64,000 bases of DNA from positions 114,561,812 to 114,625,811 of the forward strand of contig OZ023273.1 in NCBI GenBank assembly GCA_964007475.1. Direction: 5' to 3'. The DNA comes from Hybos culiciformis. Lineage: Eukaryota > Arthropoda > Insecta > Diptera > Hybotidae. Below are positions 12,351 through 23,245 of this stretch, piece after piece; within the stretch, counting starts at the first letter, position 1, and every line of letters starts with the position of its first letter. The translations under genes and the position numbers were made by a program. The notes under the pieces were generated by a model, which saw nothing but the letters and a program-made list of their open reading frames with translations, did not search any database and was not told where the DNA came from.

Positions 12351-14702
12351 ACCTACTAATTATTACCAGGAAATTTTTTGGATCGCAAAATTAAAAAAAA
12401 ATTGTAATATCCTTAATCATAAATATTGTTGACAGTCCGCGAAACATTAGCAACTCAATAAGTTGAATTTAAATGTTTACTGTCTATTTTTTTGGATGTT
12501 GGAAAAATTATGATTTAAATACTTGCTTTTTTTAATTAAATACATATTTTTTTTATATTTAGAAGGAACTATAATAATGATTGATTTTTATTTTTGTATT
12601 GAATCAATAATGAAAGTTCATTTTTTTTGAAAAATATCTTGTTCGCGTCTACATTTCTTTACCAGAGCTGTCAAATTCTCTCCACTTATTAAAGCACTTC
12701 AGGTGCGAAAAAGGTATAAAACAAAAATAATTCAATGCAATTTGAACACAAAAATGTTGTCTTGAAAAACTAGTAAAATATTGTATAATTAATAAATAAC
12801 TGTTCCAAATTTTTAATTTTTATAATATCAGTGAAAAAAAAATTAATATTGATTATGCCAGTCGACTTTAGATCAAACTGTTTTGTTTTTTAAATAGCAA
12901 ATAGCTAAATACTTTTGATGACAAAAAATTGGAACAAGAAAATTATTCTAATAACCTTATTTGCGCCACTTCTAGAATATTTATTTAAATGTTTAAGAAA
13001 TTTGTAACATAAAATATTATTGAAAGATGTATACTAATTTTGTTGGTATTAATTTGTGAGGCTTTTACGTTTTATCTATTTAATATAATGTTTTTGTGCT
13101 TTTATTTTAAAATTTTGTGGTATTTTATAATTACATTGTTTTTGTGGAAAACTTGTACCATGTTTTTTGATTAAATCCTATACAAAAAATTTTATCTTTT
13201 TCAAACGTTAAAATAATATAAAAATAAGTAAAAACAGACTGAAAGTTAATGGAAAATAACCAGAAAAACAACAAGATCCTGAAATAACTTTTTTTTTAAT
13301 TTATGTTTTTACTTAAAGTATTTAATTAGTATTTTAGCTACCATACAAATAATGTCGTTTCGTTTTTATGTTGTCTGTACTTTTTTTTCGAATACATTAT
13401 ATTTTACAAACAGGATTATTTAGTTCGACATAATTTCTTCCTTCTTGTTGTTAATTTTTGATGGTAGAAATATAATTCGTATTAAAATATTCTGCTGTTT
13501 CACTTTTCTTCCAAGCAAGTAATCGATGGATGATTATATATCTAGATATGTATTTAGTTGGAAGTGATGACTTAGTTGTTAACACAGACACCTTTTTTTA
13601 GTTCTGTTATCTTATTCGTTCTCACGTTAAATTAATTTAAAATTAAACTTCTCTCACACAAAATGGTAGATTTGTAAATACCTAAATATTTTTTTCTTCG
13701 TTTATTTCAATAGAAATTAAAATTTTTCACCTGGATTCTTTAATTACCTCAACCTCTTTCAATTCAATAAAAGTATCCTTGTTCAGTTTGGAGGTCAAAA
13801 TGCTTATTAATCTTAGCAGAAGTTTGCAGGGATTAGAAATAATAATTTACTATTTTGAATCGATAGATAATTTATCTGTAACTAAGAGTTGGACATTAAT
13901 CATTTTGTTGAAATATTTATAATTATATATTAAATTTTAAATAAATAACGAAGCCACAATGAAAGTTTGTAATTAACAGAATCTTTAGTGTTTAAAAAAA
14001 AGTAAAAGTCAGGTCGACCACAGTAAAAGCAATCTTTATATTTATTAAATTTGTATTTAAAGATTTTGATAGACAGAAACCTTCCTTACAAAACCCAATC
14101 ATTTTTAAATTAATAAAAAAATACTATTATGACACGACATAAATGGAGATAGATAAGATTTAAAATTTTCATGAATAAATTAAAAAATTAATCACTCATT
14201 GTTATTAGAATAATTTTTTAAATTATTTTATTAATCAAGTGCTTTGACCGCTTTGACCTATATATAAATAAATATTATAATTGTAACTTATTTTTGTTTT
14301 TTACAACCGAAAATCAATTAAAGTCGAATGTCAATTGATATGTTCTCGCACGGATTATTCAGTAAAAATGTATGTACATAAAGTTTAAATTATTTGTAGA
14401 TTATTATTGAGTTAAATGTCTAAAAATAAAAATCATTATTTTTTTGTTTACAAAAACATGGTTTAAAGAGAATTTGTATCTTTACCAAGAAAAACAAAAT
14501 ACGAAACCTCTTTTGCAAACGAACATTTGAAAAAAAAAATTTTTAATTTTATTAAAAATATAATTTATGTTATCCTTATTCTTAATTCGCCTAACAACAT
14601 TCTTAGAATATACCTGCTTACTTAAATATGGCCAAAGAAAATTCATAGCTTCATATTAAATTAGACTAGATTGTTTTGTAAATATAGTTCACATTTTTAA
14701 TT
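12351..14702. other. Non-coding spacer, distal part, with 3' UTR of CD36 copy 2
   Basis: No gene seen. A minus-strand AATAAA (plus TTTATT at 14548-14553) lies about 150 bp beyond the stop of the second CD36-family gene. Confidence 0.4.
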
Positions 14703-16966
14703 TTAATTATTAATTTTTTTTTTGTTTAAAAGTGGTGAAAGTTTTGGATACAATTCGTTATTATAAGCTTTGATTTTTTCAATTTTTATTATTCTCGCTC
14801 TAATCATAATTAAAAAAACAATAGTCCACGATATAATGACTATACCGGTTAAAACCATTATTCCTGATAATATTAAACCAATTGTAATTAAATACGGTAC
14901 AATTTTTAAATCACTTGCAATTTCAGATGTTATTGTAACTTTCTGCTCAAACCATATCACTGGTATGAATGTTTTTTTGACGCCTTCAAATAAGCTAAAA
15001 AATAAAAAACAAAATGAAAACAACCAATCAGCCATAATGTAGTCTGGGAGTTTTTCAACTTTAATTTTAATTTTTCGGCCGGAATAAAATTAAGAAAAGG
15101 TTAAGAAGAAGCTAAAATTGATATACGATCTTCATTACCTTATTAAAAAGAGACACAAAGCTGAGTATTTTACAAAATTATTATTAATGTTTATTTGACT
15201 CAATAATATATGTATTTAAATTTTAAATACCTCAATCCTTTATATTCGTCTAATAAAACATTTAGTTGTATTCTGGCAGCAACTTCCATAATTGATCCAG
15301 TTCTAGGTTCTAAAACTATATAAAACTCATGTTTATTTTGGTCGGCTGAAATGCCTTCCACCTGATTAGAATAAAATGAATCTCCGTGTAAATAATGTGG
15401 GTAAGAAACAAAAACTGGTGCATCATATTTGCATTTTGATAAATTAATAACTCCAGAAGGATAACATTCTGATGAGCAAAAACATTTAGTCTCATTATAA
15501 ACACTCCCTGAAATTTTTATAATGAAATATATGTTTTATTGTAAATAAATAAAAAATTGTTACCATTGTCAACAGATCTTAAGCCAGCGCTGAATTTGTA
15601 TCCTTCAATTCCATGAATCTCGACTGTTCCAACATAATCCAGTTTTAAACTGCCGCACATTTCAGGTGTAAATAATTTAATAATATCACTGGTATTTAAA
15701 TTTGGCGGGAAAAACTCTCCAGCTGAAGATCCGTTAATATATTCACAATACGGTTTTGATAAATAATTCCATGAATTCATCTGACCGATTTTTTCACGTT
15801 TTTTTACCCCTGTATTTACATTAAAAGACCCCTGGATTGTTTCACTTCCATTTCTCTGGAAAATAGACCTATAATTTTTTTTCTTATTCGAATCAATTTT
15901 AATATGAAGGTTTATGTAGTAAGTACTTAAATAATCTCAAATAAAATTATTATCGGATTCACTAGAAGTATTACAACAACTTTATTAAATTAACTCGTTA
16001 ACTGGTTAAATATTAGAAATTAAAAAAAAAGGAGTAAAATTTAACTTTCTTATTTCTTACCTGATAAAAAAATCCAACTTTATCATATGGAGGTCTCTCG
16101 TTTTCAGATGCGAAGGGATTGTGTTTATTATCAGTAAGCATTTTATCTTCATATCCAGTGAATAATAATTCATCAGCTGATTTTGTTACTGAAATGCCTT
16201 GGTTGTAGAAATTCAATGTGCGGGATAAAAAAAATCTCTTAAAACTGTTCATTAATTGTGATTTGCCCGCTGAGCCCTTGAATTGATTTGAAAATGAATT
16301 AGTTCTAATATAATTTGAATCAATTATTATTAAATTTATTTATTAATATTTTTAATTCTCTTTGTAGAAACAAAATACCTATTTGGAAAAAAAACACTTA
16401 TAAAATTAAACAATCTCTTACAAACTTCGTTAATTAAGTTATTTAATTTCTAATAATTGAATTTTTTGACAATATTTCACAACATACCAAAGCTAGCATA
16501 TTGGGTACGGTTATTTCATCAATTAAACTACCATTACTGCCAGATTTGTCGAAGAAGTATAAACTTTTTTTCTGATAACTAACTGATGAGTTTTCCGAAT
16601 GCCAATTTATGTTAACTTTTTCTGGAATTTCTCTAAAACGATAAGGTCCCAATTCTTCTAAAACTGGTTTGGTACCATTATTTCGAAAATCTTGTGGATT
16701 TGTCCAATTGAAAAAATAAATATCAAAATATAACGGTAATGATGGACTTCTCCAGTCTTCATATGTAGCCGATGTCGGACTTAAAGCCATTTCCTAAAAT
16801 AAGGATTTTTATTTTAATGACAATCTGAAAACAGAAATTAACATCAAATAAATACCTGACCCACTAAACTCATTATTATATCTAACCAAAATATTTCTAA
16901 TAGGCATCCTAAAATTATTAAAATTACTCCTACTATTCCACATGAACATCGTTTGGTACATGACAT
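14703..16966 (-). CDS. CD36-family scavenger receptor class B, copy 2
   Basis: Six minus-strand exons join in frame: 16966-16856, 16793-16488, 16276-16061, 15855-15564, 15507-15231 and 14994-14703, giving 497 residues. Exon order, intron phases (0,0,0,1,2) and the 306-bp second exon are the same as in copy 1, so the two genes arose by tandem duplication after these introns existed. The two membrane segments lie at about 10-30 and in the last 60 residues. The Cys cluster CFCSSEC...C is at 317, 319, 323 and 334. Shared signatures with copy 1 are YFFNWTNP, SADELLFTGY, YPSGV and an SPLL motif in the cytoplasmic tail. The extracellular part differs more, especially in exon 3 (insertion around NKHNPFASENERPPYDK), so ligand preference may differ. 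Role as a surface lipid or scavenger receptor is inferred from the family. Confidence 0.93.
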
Positions 16967-19510
16967 TTTTTTCTGTTAAATAAAAATTAAGAGTTTAGTT
17001 TTTTTAATTTAATTTTTAAATTTTTTTTTTTTAAATGATTTCACAAAAAGCTGTGCGAATGTATCGTTTCGTCACGGTTTATTGGTAACGTTATATAATT
17101 CTATGGCAGTAGGTATGTTGTTCTTTTGCGTCGATTCGATTTTTAAAATGTTATGTAAACACATATTTGAGTATGAAATAGCTTAATTTATTTTAAAGGA
17201 CATTTGCAAATTAATTAGTATTAGATAATTAAGAAAAAAATCTGAATAATGTATACATTATACTATAAATTTTCTTTTTTTGTATGGTTAAAATTTCTGT
17301 AAAAAATAGGCTAATTATTTCAATAAAAATAACTATTATTCTGTTTTCCCTTTTTTATTATTAATTTTTTTTTCTTGGGATCCTCGATTCGTCACAAAAT
17401 TTAAAATTTATTATATTTTTGCAATATCAAGATTTCGTCTAAACAAAATATTATTCAATCGCATATAATAAAGTGCTTGAAACTTGAAAAAAAAACACCC
17501 TCGAATTTGAATCACAACGAAATTACGCGAAATAAAGTGAATCTATATTTAAATATGCGTATAATGCGTTCATTTACTTGCCAGATATGAACTAGGTCAG
17601 AATTCCTAAATAAACTAAAAAAAAAAAAAATTGTTTTTAATTAAAATAATAATTTGATCAATTTGTTTAAAAATCAAATTTAAAAATGATATCAATTTAG
17701 TTGACGAACCCATTAGTTATTGATTTAATTTAATTTATGAAAAATTGATATTTTTAATTCTAATAAAATAAATAAAATTATATTTTTTTGTATAATACAA
17801 TCTTTCATTAGTTTGGTGGAATGAGAAAGCTTATTTAAATCTATTGATATTCAATCACTAATTGTACATATAATAATTGAAAACTTGCTATTAAATATTA
17901 AGAAAATTAAAATATTTAACTTCTTTTACTTTTTTTTTTTAGAAAGATAGGTATCAGAGTTTTTTTTTTTTTTTATTATTATTACAATTATTATTGTACG
18001 AAAACATTTTATTTTATTTTTTTAATTAATCATTTTTTATTTTTAAAACATTTAATATTATTTATTATTCATGAATGAAGAAATCAAAAACTGTGTTGTT
18101 CTTTGGCAAAAAAAAAGAAGATTCAATGAGTTATTTGTTTACACTTTAAAACTATATTCTTATCTTATCAGCGTTTGGTACTTATATAGTTATAATTTTT
18201 TATTTTTTTTTTTGAACAGACTATAGTTCAAAATTTTGAGAAATTTTTTTTTTTTTCAATTTATATAAAATTATTTACTTTCATTATAAATGATTAGAAA
18301 CAAAGAAAGGTTCTTGGTGATGTCTTTTTTTATTCTTAAATAAACTTCGCGTCATAATAATTTAAATTTCCTTTGTTAATTTTTGATTCAATTACATATA
18401 AAATAATAAATAAATTAAATTGAATTAAAAAAAAAAAGAAGAATTGACGAGACGAAAAATAAAAGTTTATTATTATATATACCTAAGTATTTGTTGTTAT
18501 TAAATATTTCAGCCGTACAATGTTTATCAATTTATTAATAGAAAATTAAAAAAAAAAAGCCATTACACTTTTATAATAATTACATACTATTTATGTTTTG
18601 ACTTGGTATAAATATACACATAAATACATTATATTATATGTAATTGATAATATTAAAGTTTTCAGTAATACACAATGTTCGCGCATTAGAGATAAAATTT
18701 TCTTATCATGGTTAGAAAAAAAATTGTTTGCAATGCATTTTTATAATTTTGTAGGTGAAATTGTAATAACAAGAAATTCTGGTTTTTTATTTTCAAAACC
18801 TTCTATATATTGAAAATGATAATTGCATTTATTTTCTTTAAATTTAAACATTATATAAGTTTATTTAGTTATGGTGCAGCATCTCTTTTTAACTCCAGCA
18901 ATTATACTTTAATCTTACAATCCTTCCTATTATCTTATTTATACAAATTATATCCATTTATATGTTATTTTTTAAAAAACATTACAAATTATATCTAGAA
19001 TATTCTTCAAATATTCATAAAACCAAGGATTTAGAAAAACAGTTTTTTATAATTTAACAACAAACATTTTTTCCAAATTTTCGAATTGCAGAAAAATTAA
19101 ATAAATTCAAAATTATAACTATTTACTTACTATGAGTGCTATAAATTATATGTAATGAAATATTATGCTTAAAATGTTGATTTCAAAAAGTTTTTTTTTT
19201 TTTTTATAATATCATATCACTGTCCGATAAGACTAGGTATCTTTAGTTCAAATTAATTTATTTTTACTTGAATTATTGATGAATTATAATAATTAAATAA
19301 ATATGAACAAAATTAGGCTAACACTGTCAATTATTACTTACTTTAAAATTATGCTCAAAAATTGTAATTATCTCTTTTAAAATTATTTATTGACTAAGTA
19401 TTAATTATAATTTCATTTCAATATGTTTCCATTTGTAATCATTATAAAATTTATATTGAAGATTTTAAAAAATATTCTATTAATTTTTTTATAATTCAAC
19501 TTAGCACCAT
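16967..19510. other. AT-rich spacer, no gene recognised
   Basis: The part next to 16966 should contain the promoter of CD36 copy 2. Otherwise only homopolymer runs and low-complexity AT sequence are seen. Open frames at 18598-18998 are short and hydrophobic, with no family signature. Confidence 0.4.
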
Positions 19511-19520
19511 GTACGACTTA
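19511..19520. repeat. Target-site duplication, 3' side of the LINE
   Basis: GTACGACTTA sits directly beside the pentamer tail of the LINE. The same ten bases are at 25190-25199, and TACGACTTAG is at 25211-25220 on the 5' side. Because the 5' flank carries this word twice, the exact duplication border is ambiguous by one 20-bp unit. Confidence 0.7.
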
Positions 19521-19540
19521 GGTTAGGTTAGGTTAGGTTG
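19521..19540. repeat. (TTAGG)4 tail of the LINE
   Basis: Four consecutive GGTTA/TTAGG units directly between the element's 3' UTR and the 10-bp target duplication. On the element's strand the transcript would end in (AACCT)n. This is the insect telomere pentamer, but the array is only four units long and lies inside ordinary DNA. Confidence 0.85.
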
Positions 19541-19612
19541 TAGCGGGTCGGAAATATCTAGATCTCCTTGCACCTAGGTAATTTACCCGTTGTACTGCCC
19601 TACCCGATGGGC

Positions 19613-22600
19613 CTATAATTCCCCATCGAGCCAACTCACCCCTTTCACAAACCTAATTAAGTCCCTTGGCTTATGTCCTTGCAGGTCCTCAAGGTCCTGC
19701 AAAAAATAATCCCCCAACATCCTTGCTCTCCTAGTCCGAATCGTTGGACATTGGCAGAGCACGTGATGTGTAGTTTCGGGCTCTTCTCCACAACCCCTGC
19801 ATATTCCCGTATCGGCCCTTCCTATTCGGAACTCGTGGTTCCTGAAGAAGTGCCCTGTACATATACCAGTGAAAAGTCGCAGATTATTCCTATCAAGGTT
19901 TAAAATCTGCTTAGACTTTTCTCTGTCCAAATCTCCCCAAACCTTTTTGGTGGTTTTGTTTCCCTCCGTTTGCCGCCAGATTTCTCTGTGTTTTTCCCAG
20001 CCCTCACTGTCTATTCTGGCTTTTAGTCCCGAGGAGCCCCTGAAAGATTGTACTCTTTCCAGAGTGCCCCCGTTTCCAAACCTCGCAAGACTGTCGGCTC
20101 TCATATTTCCCTCTACGTCGGAGTGGCCTTTAATCCATATAATGGCCACTCGATTTTCAAGACATATATCTTCAAGTGCCCTCAGACATTCCACAACTGT
20201 CCTAGACCTTACCTCTGTTTTGGTAAGGGTACTTAGGGCGTTTTTGCTATCTGAGTAAATCCTAATCTCTCTTCCTTTTATCTCCTTATCCTTCAATATC
20301 CCAGCTGCCTTCATTATGGCCATGGTCTCGGTTTGAACAACCGAGGCGCAGCCATCAATGCTGGCAGCATAAGATATGTCCAGTTCCTCACAGTAAACCC
20401 CCAGTCCACAGTGTCCCTCTCTCTTGGACCCGTCTGTGAATAATTCTAGGGTTCCCTCTGGGATCTCTTGTCGCGTTTGGTTCACCACAACCCTGAATAG
20501 TTTATTCACGTTGAGTGTTCCTGCAATCTTATCCCAAAGGATTTCCGCAAATAGCTCATTTCTTATGCCCTCGGAGAAGTCTCCCACCCTTTCATGCGGT
20601 GTGAGATTTTCCCCTGCTCTCCATTGCCCTATCATGCATAGCCTTGCTATCGTATTAATAGCTGCTATCTGTACATGTAGGGTTAGTGGTCTCAATTCTA
20701 GAATTGTCTCTAGCGATCTGGTCGCCGTCGATCTTGCCGCTCCGGTTATTCCCAGACAGGCTGATCTCTGAATTTGGTCCAAAAGTTTAGTCACTTTCTT
20801 TTTCTTTGTGGCTGGCCACCATACCAGTGCCCCATACACTACCATGGGTCTTATGACACAGGTATAGATCCAGTTCACAATCTTCGGGGAAAGACCCCAG
20901 GTCCTACCAATGGCCGTTCTACAGGCCCAATAGGTCCTCAGGGCTTTCCCTTTTTTCTCCGCGATATGCTCATTCCAGGTAAGCTTTTTATCAAGGATCA
21001 CTCCAAGATATTTTACCTTGTCCTTCATTTCTAGACTCACCCCTCCTACAATAGGTACTGTAAGTCCCTCAATTTTCCTCTTCTTAGTGAAAAGACATAA
21101 CTCAGATTTACTAGGGTTGAGTTTAAGTCCGCACTGGTTTGCCCAGCGGTCTATTAGATCAACCGCTAGCTGCATCTTACTATTTATGTCGTTTCCTGTC
21201 TGTCCCGCTACTATAACCGATATATCATCCGCATAGCAGCATGTGTCTATATCTTTTTCTTGCAGCTCTAGTAGCAGTGGGTTTACGGCCACCAACCACA
21301 GTAATGGAGATAATACTCCTCCTTGTGGCGTGCCCCTTCCCACTACCCTCTTTTCCTCGCACCCTCCGAAACTGGCATATATCCCCCTTTCACCTAAGAG
21401 GGACCTAATCCAGTTTACTAAAGTGTGGTCTGTACCCATACTGGTTAGATTTCCTAGTATGTAGTTACAGTCTATGTTGTTGAAGGCGCCTTCGATGTCA
21501 ACAAAACATCCCAGCGCCATTTCTTTTCTCTCAAGGGTTGTTTCTATGGTACGCACCACTTGATGTAGTGCCGTATCCACGGATCTTCCCTTGATATACG
21601 CGTGTTGGCTTCGAGCCAATACACGGCTGTTTATCTCCCGTCTCAGCTGATAATCCACCAGCCTCTCCATACTCTTTAGCATGAAAGAGGTGAGGCTTAT
21701 CGGTCGATACGCGTTAGCTTTCTCATAGCTTCCTTTCCCCGGTTTGGGAATGAAAGTCACCTTAGACTCCCTCCAGATAACCGGGATGTACGCCATCGTA
21801 AGACTTGCATTGAAGATCTTACTCAACATTTTCCCCAGGATACAGAATCCCTCCTGTATGAGGCATGGGTATATTCCGTCCGTTCCCGGTGATTTAAACC
21901 GATCAAAGGATGATACTGCCCATTCAACCTTAGTTTCTGTAAACATTTGGTTAATTATCATTTGATTTACTCCCAGGTTACGCTCTCTAGCGCTACCCTG
22001 GTTTACTTGTCCGGCAGGAAAATTTTGTTCCAAGAGGACTTTTAAGGAGTCCCCCATATTTGCCGTCATATTTCCGTTTCTGTCCTCTAGCAGTTCTGGC
22101 TGGAAGTAAGTTTTCGACAAGATTTTCTTTAATCTTGCCGCTTCCCCAGTACTCTCAATACTTCCTGTAAATTTCCTCCAGCTATTTTCCTTAGCCTTCT
22201 GGATCTCTACTTTATATTTCCTTAGTGCAACCTTATAATCATCCCAGAATTGATCTAGACGATTATTTTTTGCCCTATTAAATAGCCCCCTAGTTTTCTT
22301 TCTAAGTGCTATCAGTTCCCTATTCATCCATTTTGGATAATATTTGCTTTTCTTCTCTGTAACTGGACAAGCGCCTTCGTAGGCGCTCGTCACAGCCTTC
22401 GAGAGTTTTTCTACCGCCAGATCCAAACCCTCAGGGTCATTCAGACCAAGGGTGAGGTTCCGGACGTTCTCCCTCAGAAGTTGCCTATAAAGGTCCCATT
22501 TGGTCCTTCTAGGATTCCGAAAGGGGTTTACCTCTTTTTCTTTTAATTCAATTTCAAACATTATCCATTGGTGGTCAGAGAATGTAGCTTCTTCACTGAC

Positions 22601-23245
22601 CTTCCAGTTCTGGATATGCTTCGAAATGCCCTGTGTACTGACAGTAATGTCAATCACCTCACGTCTGACCCTATTTATAAAAGTGGGTCTATTACCCTTA
22701 TTTAATATACACAAATTATTACTATTTAAGTAATCAAAAAGTGCCTTACCTCTTCTGTTCTCTCCCGTGCTGCCCCATATTGGGTGGTGCGCATTTGCGT
22801 CCGCCCCAACAATTACCTCCATACTGGTTCTCCTTCCATGTTCGATGACCTTCTCAACCACCTCTGTAGGTGGTGGTTCGTCATCATCATATGGCAGGTA
22901 TGCCGAAACTACCATTAGACTGCCGTCTCTACTGCTGTTCCTTCGTTCACAGCAGATTGTGACGCAGTCTCTATTTGATAGCTGCGAAATATAAAAACAT
23001 TTTAGTTCATTTTTTACTAAAATTAAAGCTCTAGGTCTATACATACCTTTTTCCCAAAAGCCTTGGTAGGCTCTCTTGTCATAACTCCCCATCCTCACCC
23101 CCTTTGTAGGGGGTTCTTGGATGAGAGCTACTCCTATCTCTTCCTGGCTCATATGCTGCATGAGCCGGTCCATGGCCGCAGCGCTGCGATGAAGGTTTAT
23201 TTGAACTACCTTCATGCAGCCATCTTCTTCTGCGTTCTCCGCCAT
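19613..23245 (-). CDS. LINE ORF2: endonuclease / reverse transcriptase / RNase H polyprotein
   Basis: A 1210-residue protein from the ATG at 23245. An in-frame upstream ATG at 23398 exists but overlaps ORF1 by 154 bp and adds no domain. The N-terminal apurinic-type endonuclease has VVQINLHRS, QEPP, GADANAHHPIWGS and SDH (about residues 12-230). The reverse transcriptase (about 440-720) has PISLT, GTPQGGVLSPLL and the catalytic YADD at 671-674. The RNase H domain (about 932-1056) keeps its acidic set: TDGS, ETMA, YSDS and the last D in GNMRADSLA. A C-terminal CRGC...HHVLCQC knuckle (about 1149-1166) follows. All catalytic motifs seen are intact. The protein would nick the target and copy the element RNA in the nucleus. 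Confidence 0.95.
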   Translation of the reverse strand: MAENAEEDGCMKVVQINLHRSAAAMDRLMQHMSQEEIGVALIQEPPTKGVRMGSYDKRAYQGFWEKGMYRPRALILVKNELKCFYISQLSNRDCVTICCERRNSSRDGSLMVVSAYLPYDDDEPPPTEVVEKVIEHGRRTSMEVIVGADANAHHPIWGSTGENRRGKALFDYLNSNNLCILNKGNRPTFINRVRREVIDITVSTQGISKHIQNWKVSEEATFSDHQWIMFEIELKEKEVNPFRNPRRTKWDLYRQLLRENVRNLTLGLNDPEGLDLAVEKLSKAVTSAYEGACPVTEKKSKYYPKWMNRELIALRKKTRGLFNRAKNNRLDQFWDDYKVALRKYKVEIQKAKENSWRKFTGSIESTGEAARLKKILSKTYFQPELLEDRNGNMTANMGDSLKVLLEQNFPAGQVNQGSARERNLGVNQMIINQMFTETKVEWAVSSFDRFKSPGTDGIYPCLIQEGFCILGKMLSKIFNASLTMAYIPVIWRESKVTFIPKPGKGSYEKANAYRPISLTSFMLKSMERLVDYQLRREINSRVLARSQHAYIKGRSVDTALHQVVRTIETTLERKEMALGCFVDIEGAFNNIDCNYILGNLTSMGTDHTLVNWIRSLLGERGIYASFGGCEEKRVVGRGTPQGGVLSPLLWLVAVNPLLLELQEKDIDTCCYADDISVIVAGQTGNDINSKMQLAVDLIDRWANQCGLKLNPSKSELCLFTKKRKIEGLTVPIVGGVSLEMKDKVKYLGVILDKKLTWNEHIAEKKGKALRTYWACRTAIGRTWGLSPKIVNWIYTCVIRPMVVYGALVWWPATKKKKVTKLLDQIQRSACLGITGAARSTATRSLETILELRPLTLHVQIAAINTIARLCMIGQWRAGENLTPHERVGDFSEGIRNELFAEILWDKIAGTLNVNKLFRVVVNQTRQEIPEGTLELFTDGSKREGHCGLGVYCEELDISYAASIDGCASVVQTETMAIMKAAGILKDKEIKGREIRIYSDSKNALSTLTKTEVRSRTVVECLRALEDICLENRVAIIWIKGHSDVEGNMRADSLARFGNGGTLERVQSFRGSSGLKARIDSEGWEKHREIWRQTEGNKTTKKVWGDLDREKSKQILNLDRNNLRLFTGICTGHFFRNHEFRIGRADTGICRGCGEEPETTHHVLCQCPTIRTRRARMLGDYFLQDLEDLQGHKPRDLIRFVKGVSWLDGEL

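Noticed and set aside
19521..19540. TTAGG repeats as a chromosome end or interstitial telomere
   Set aside because: Only four units, located exactly between the LINE 3' UTR and its target duplication, so it is the element's tail.
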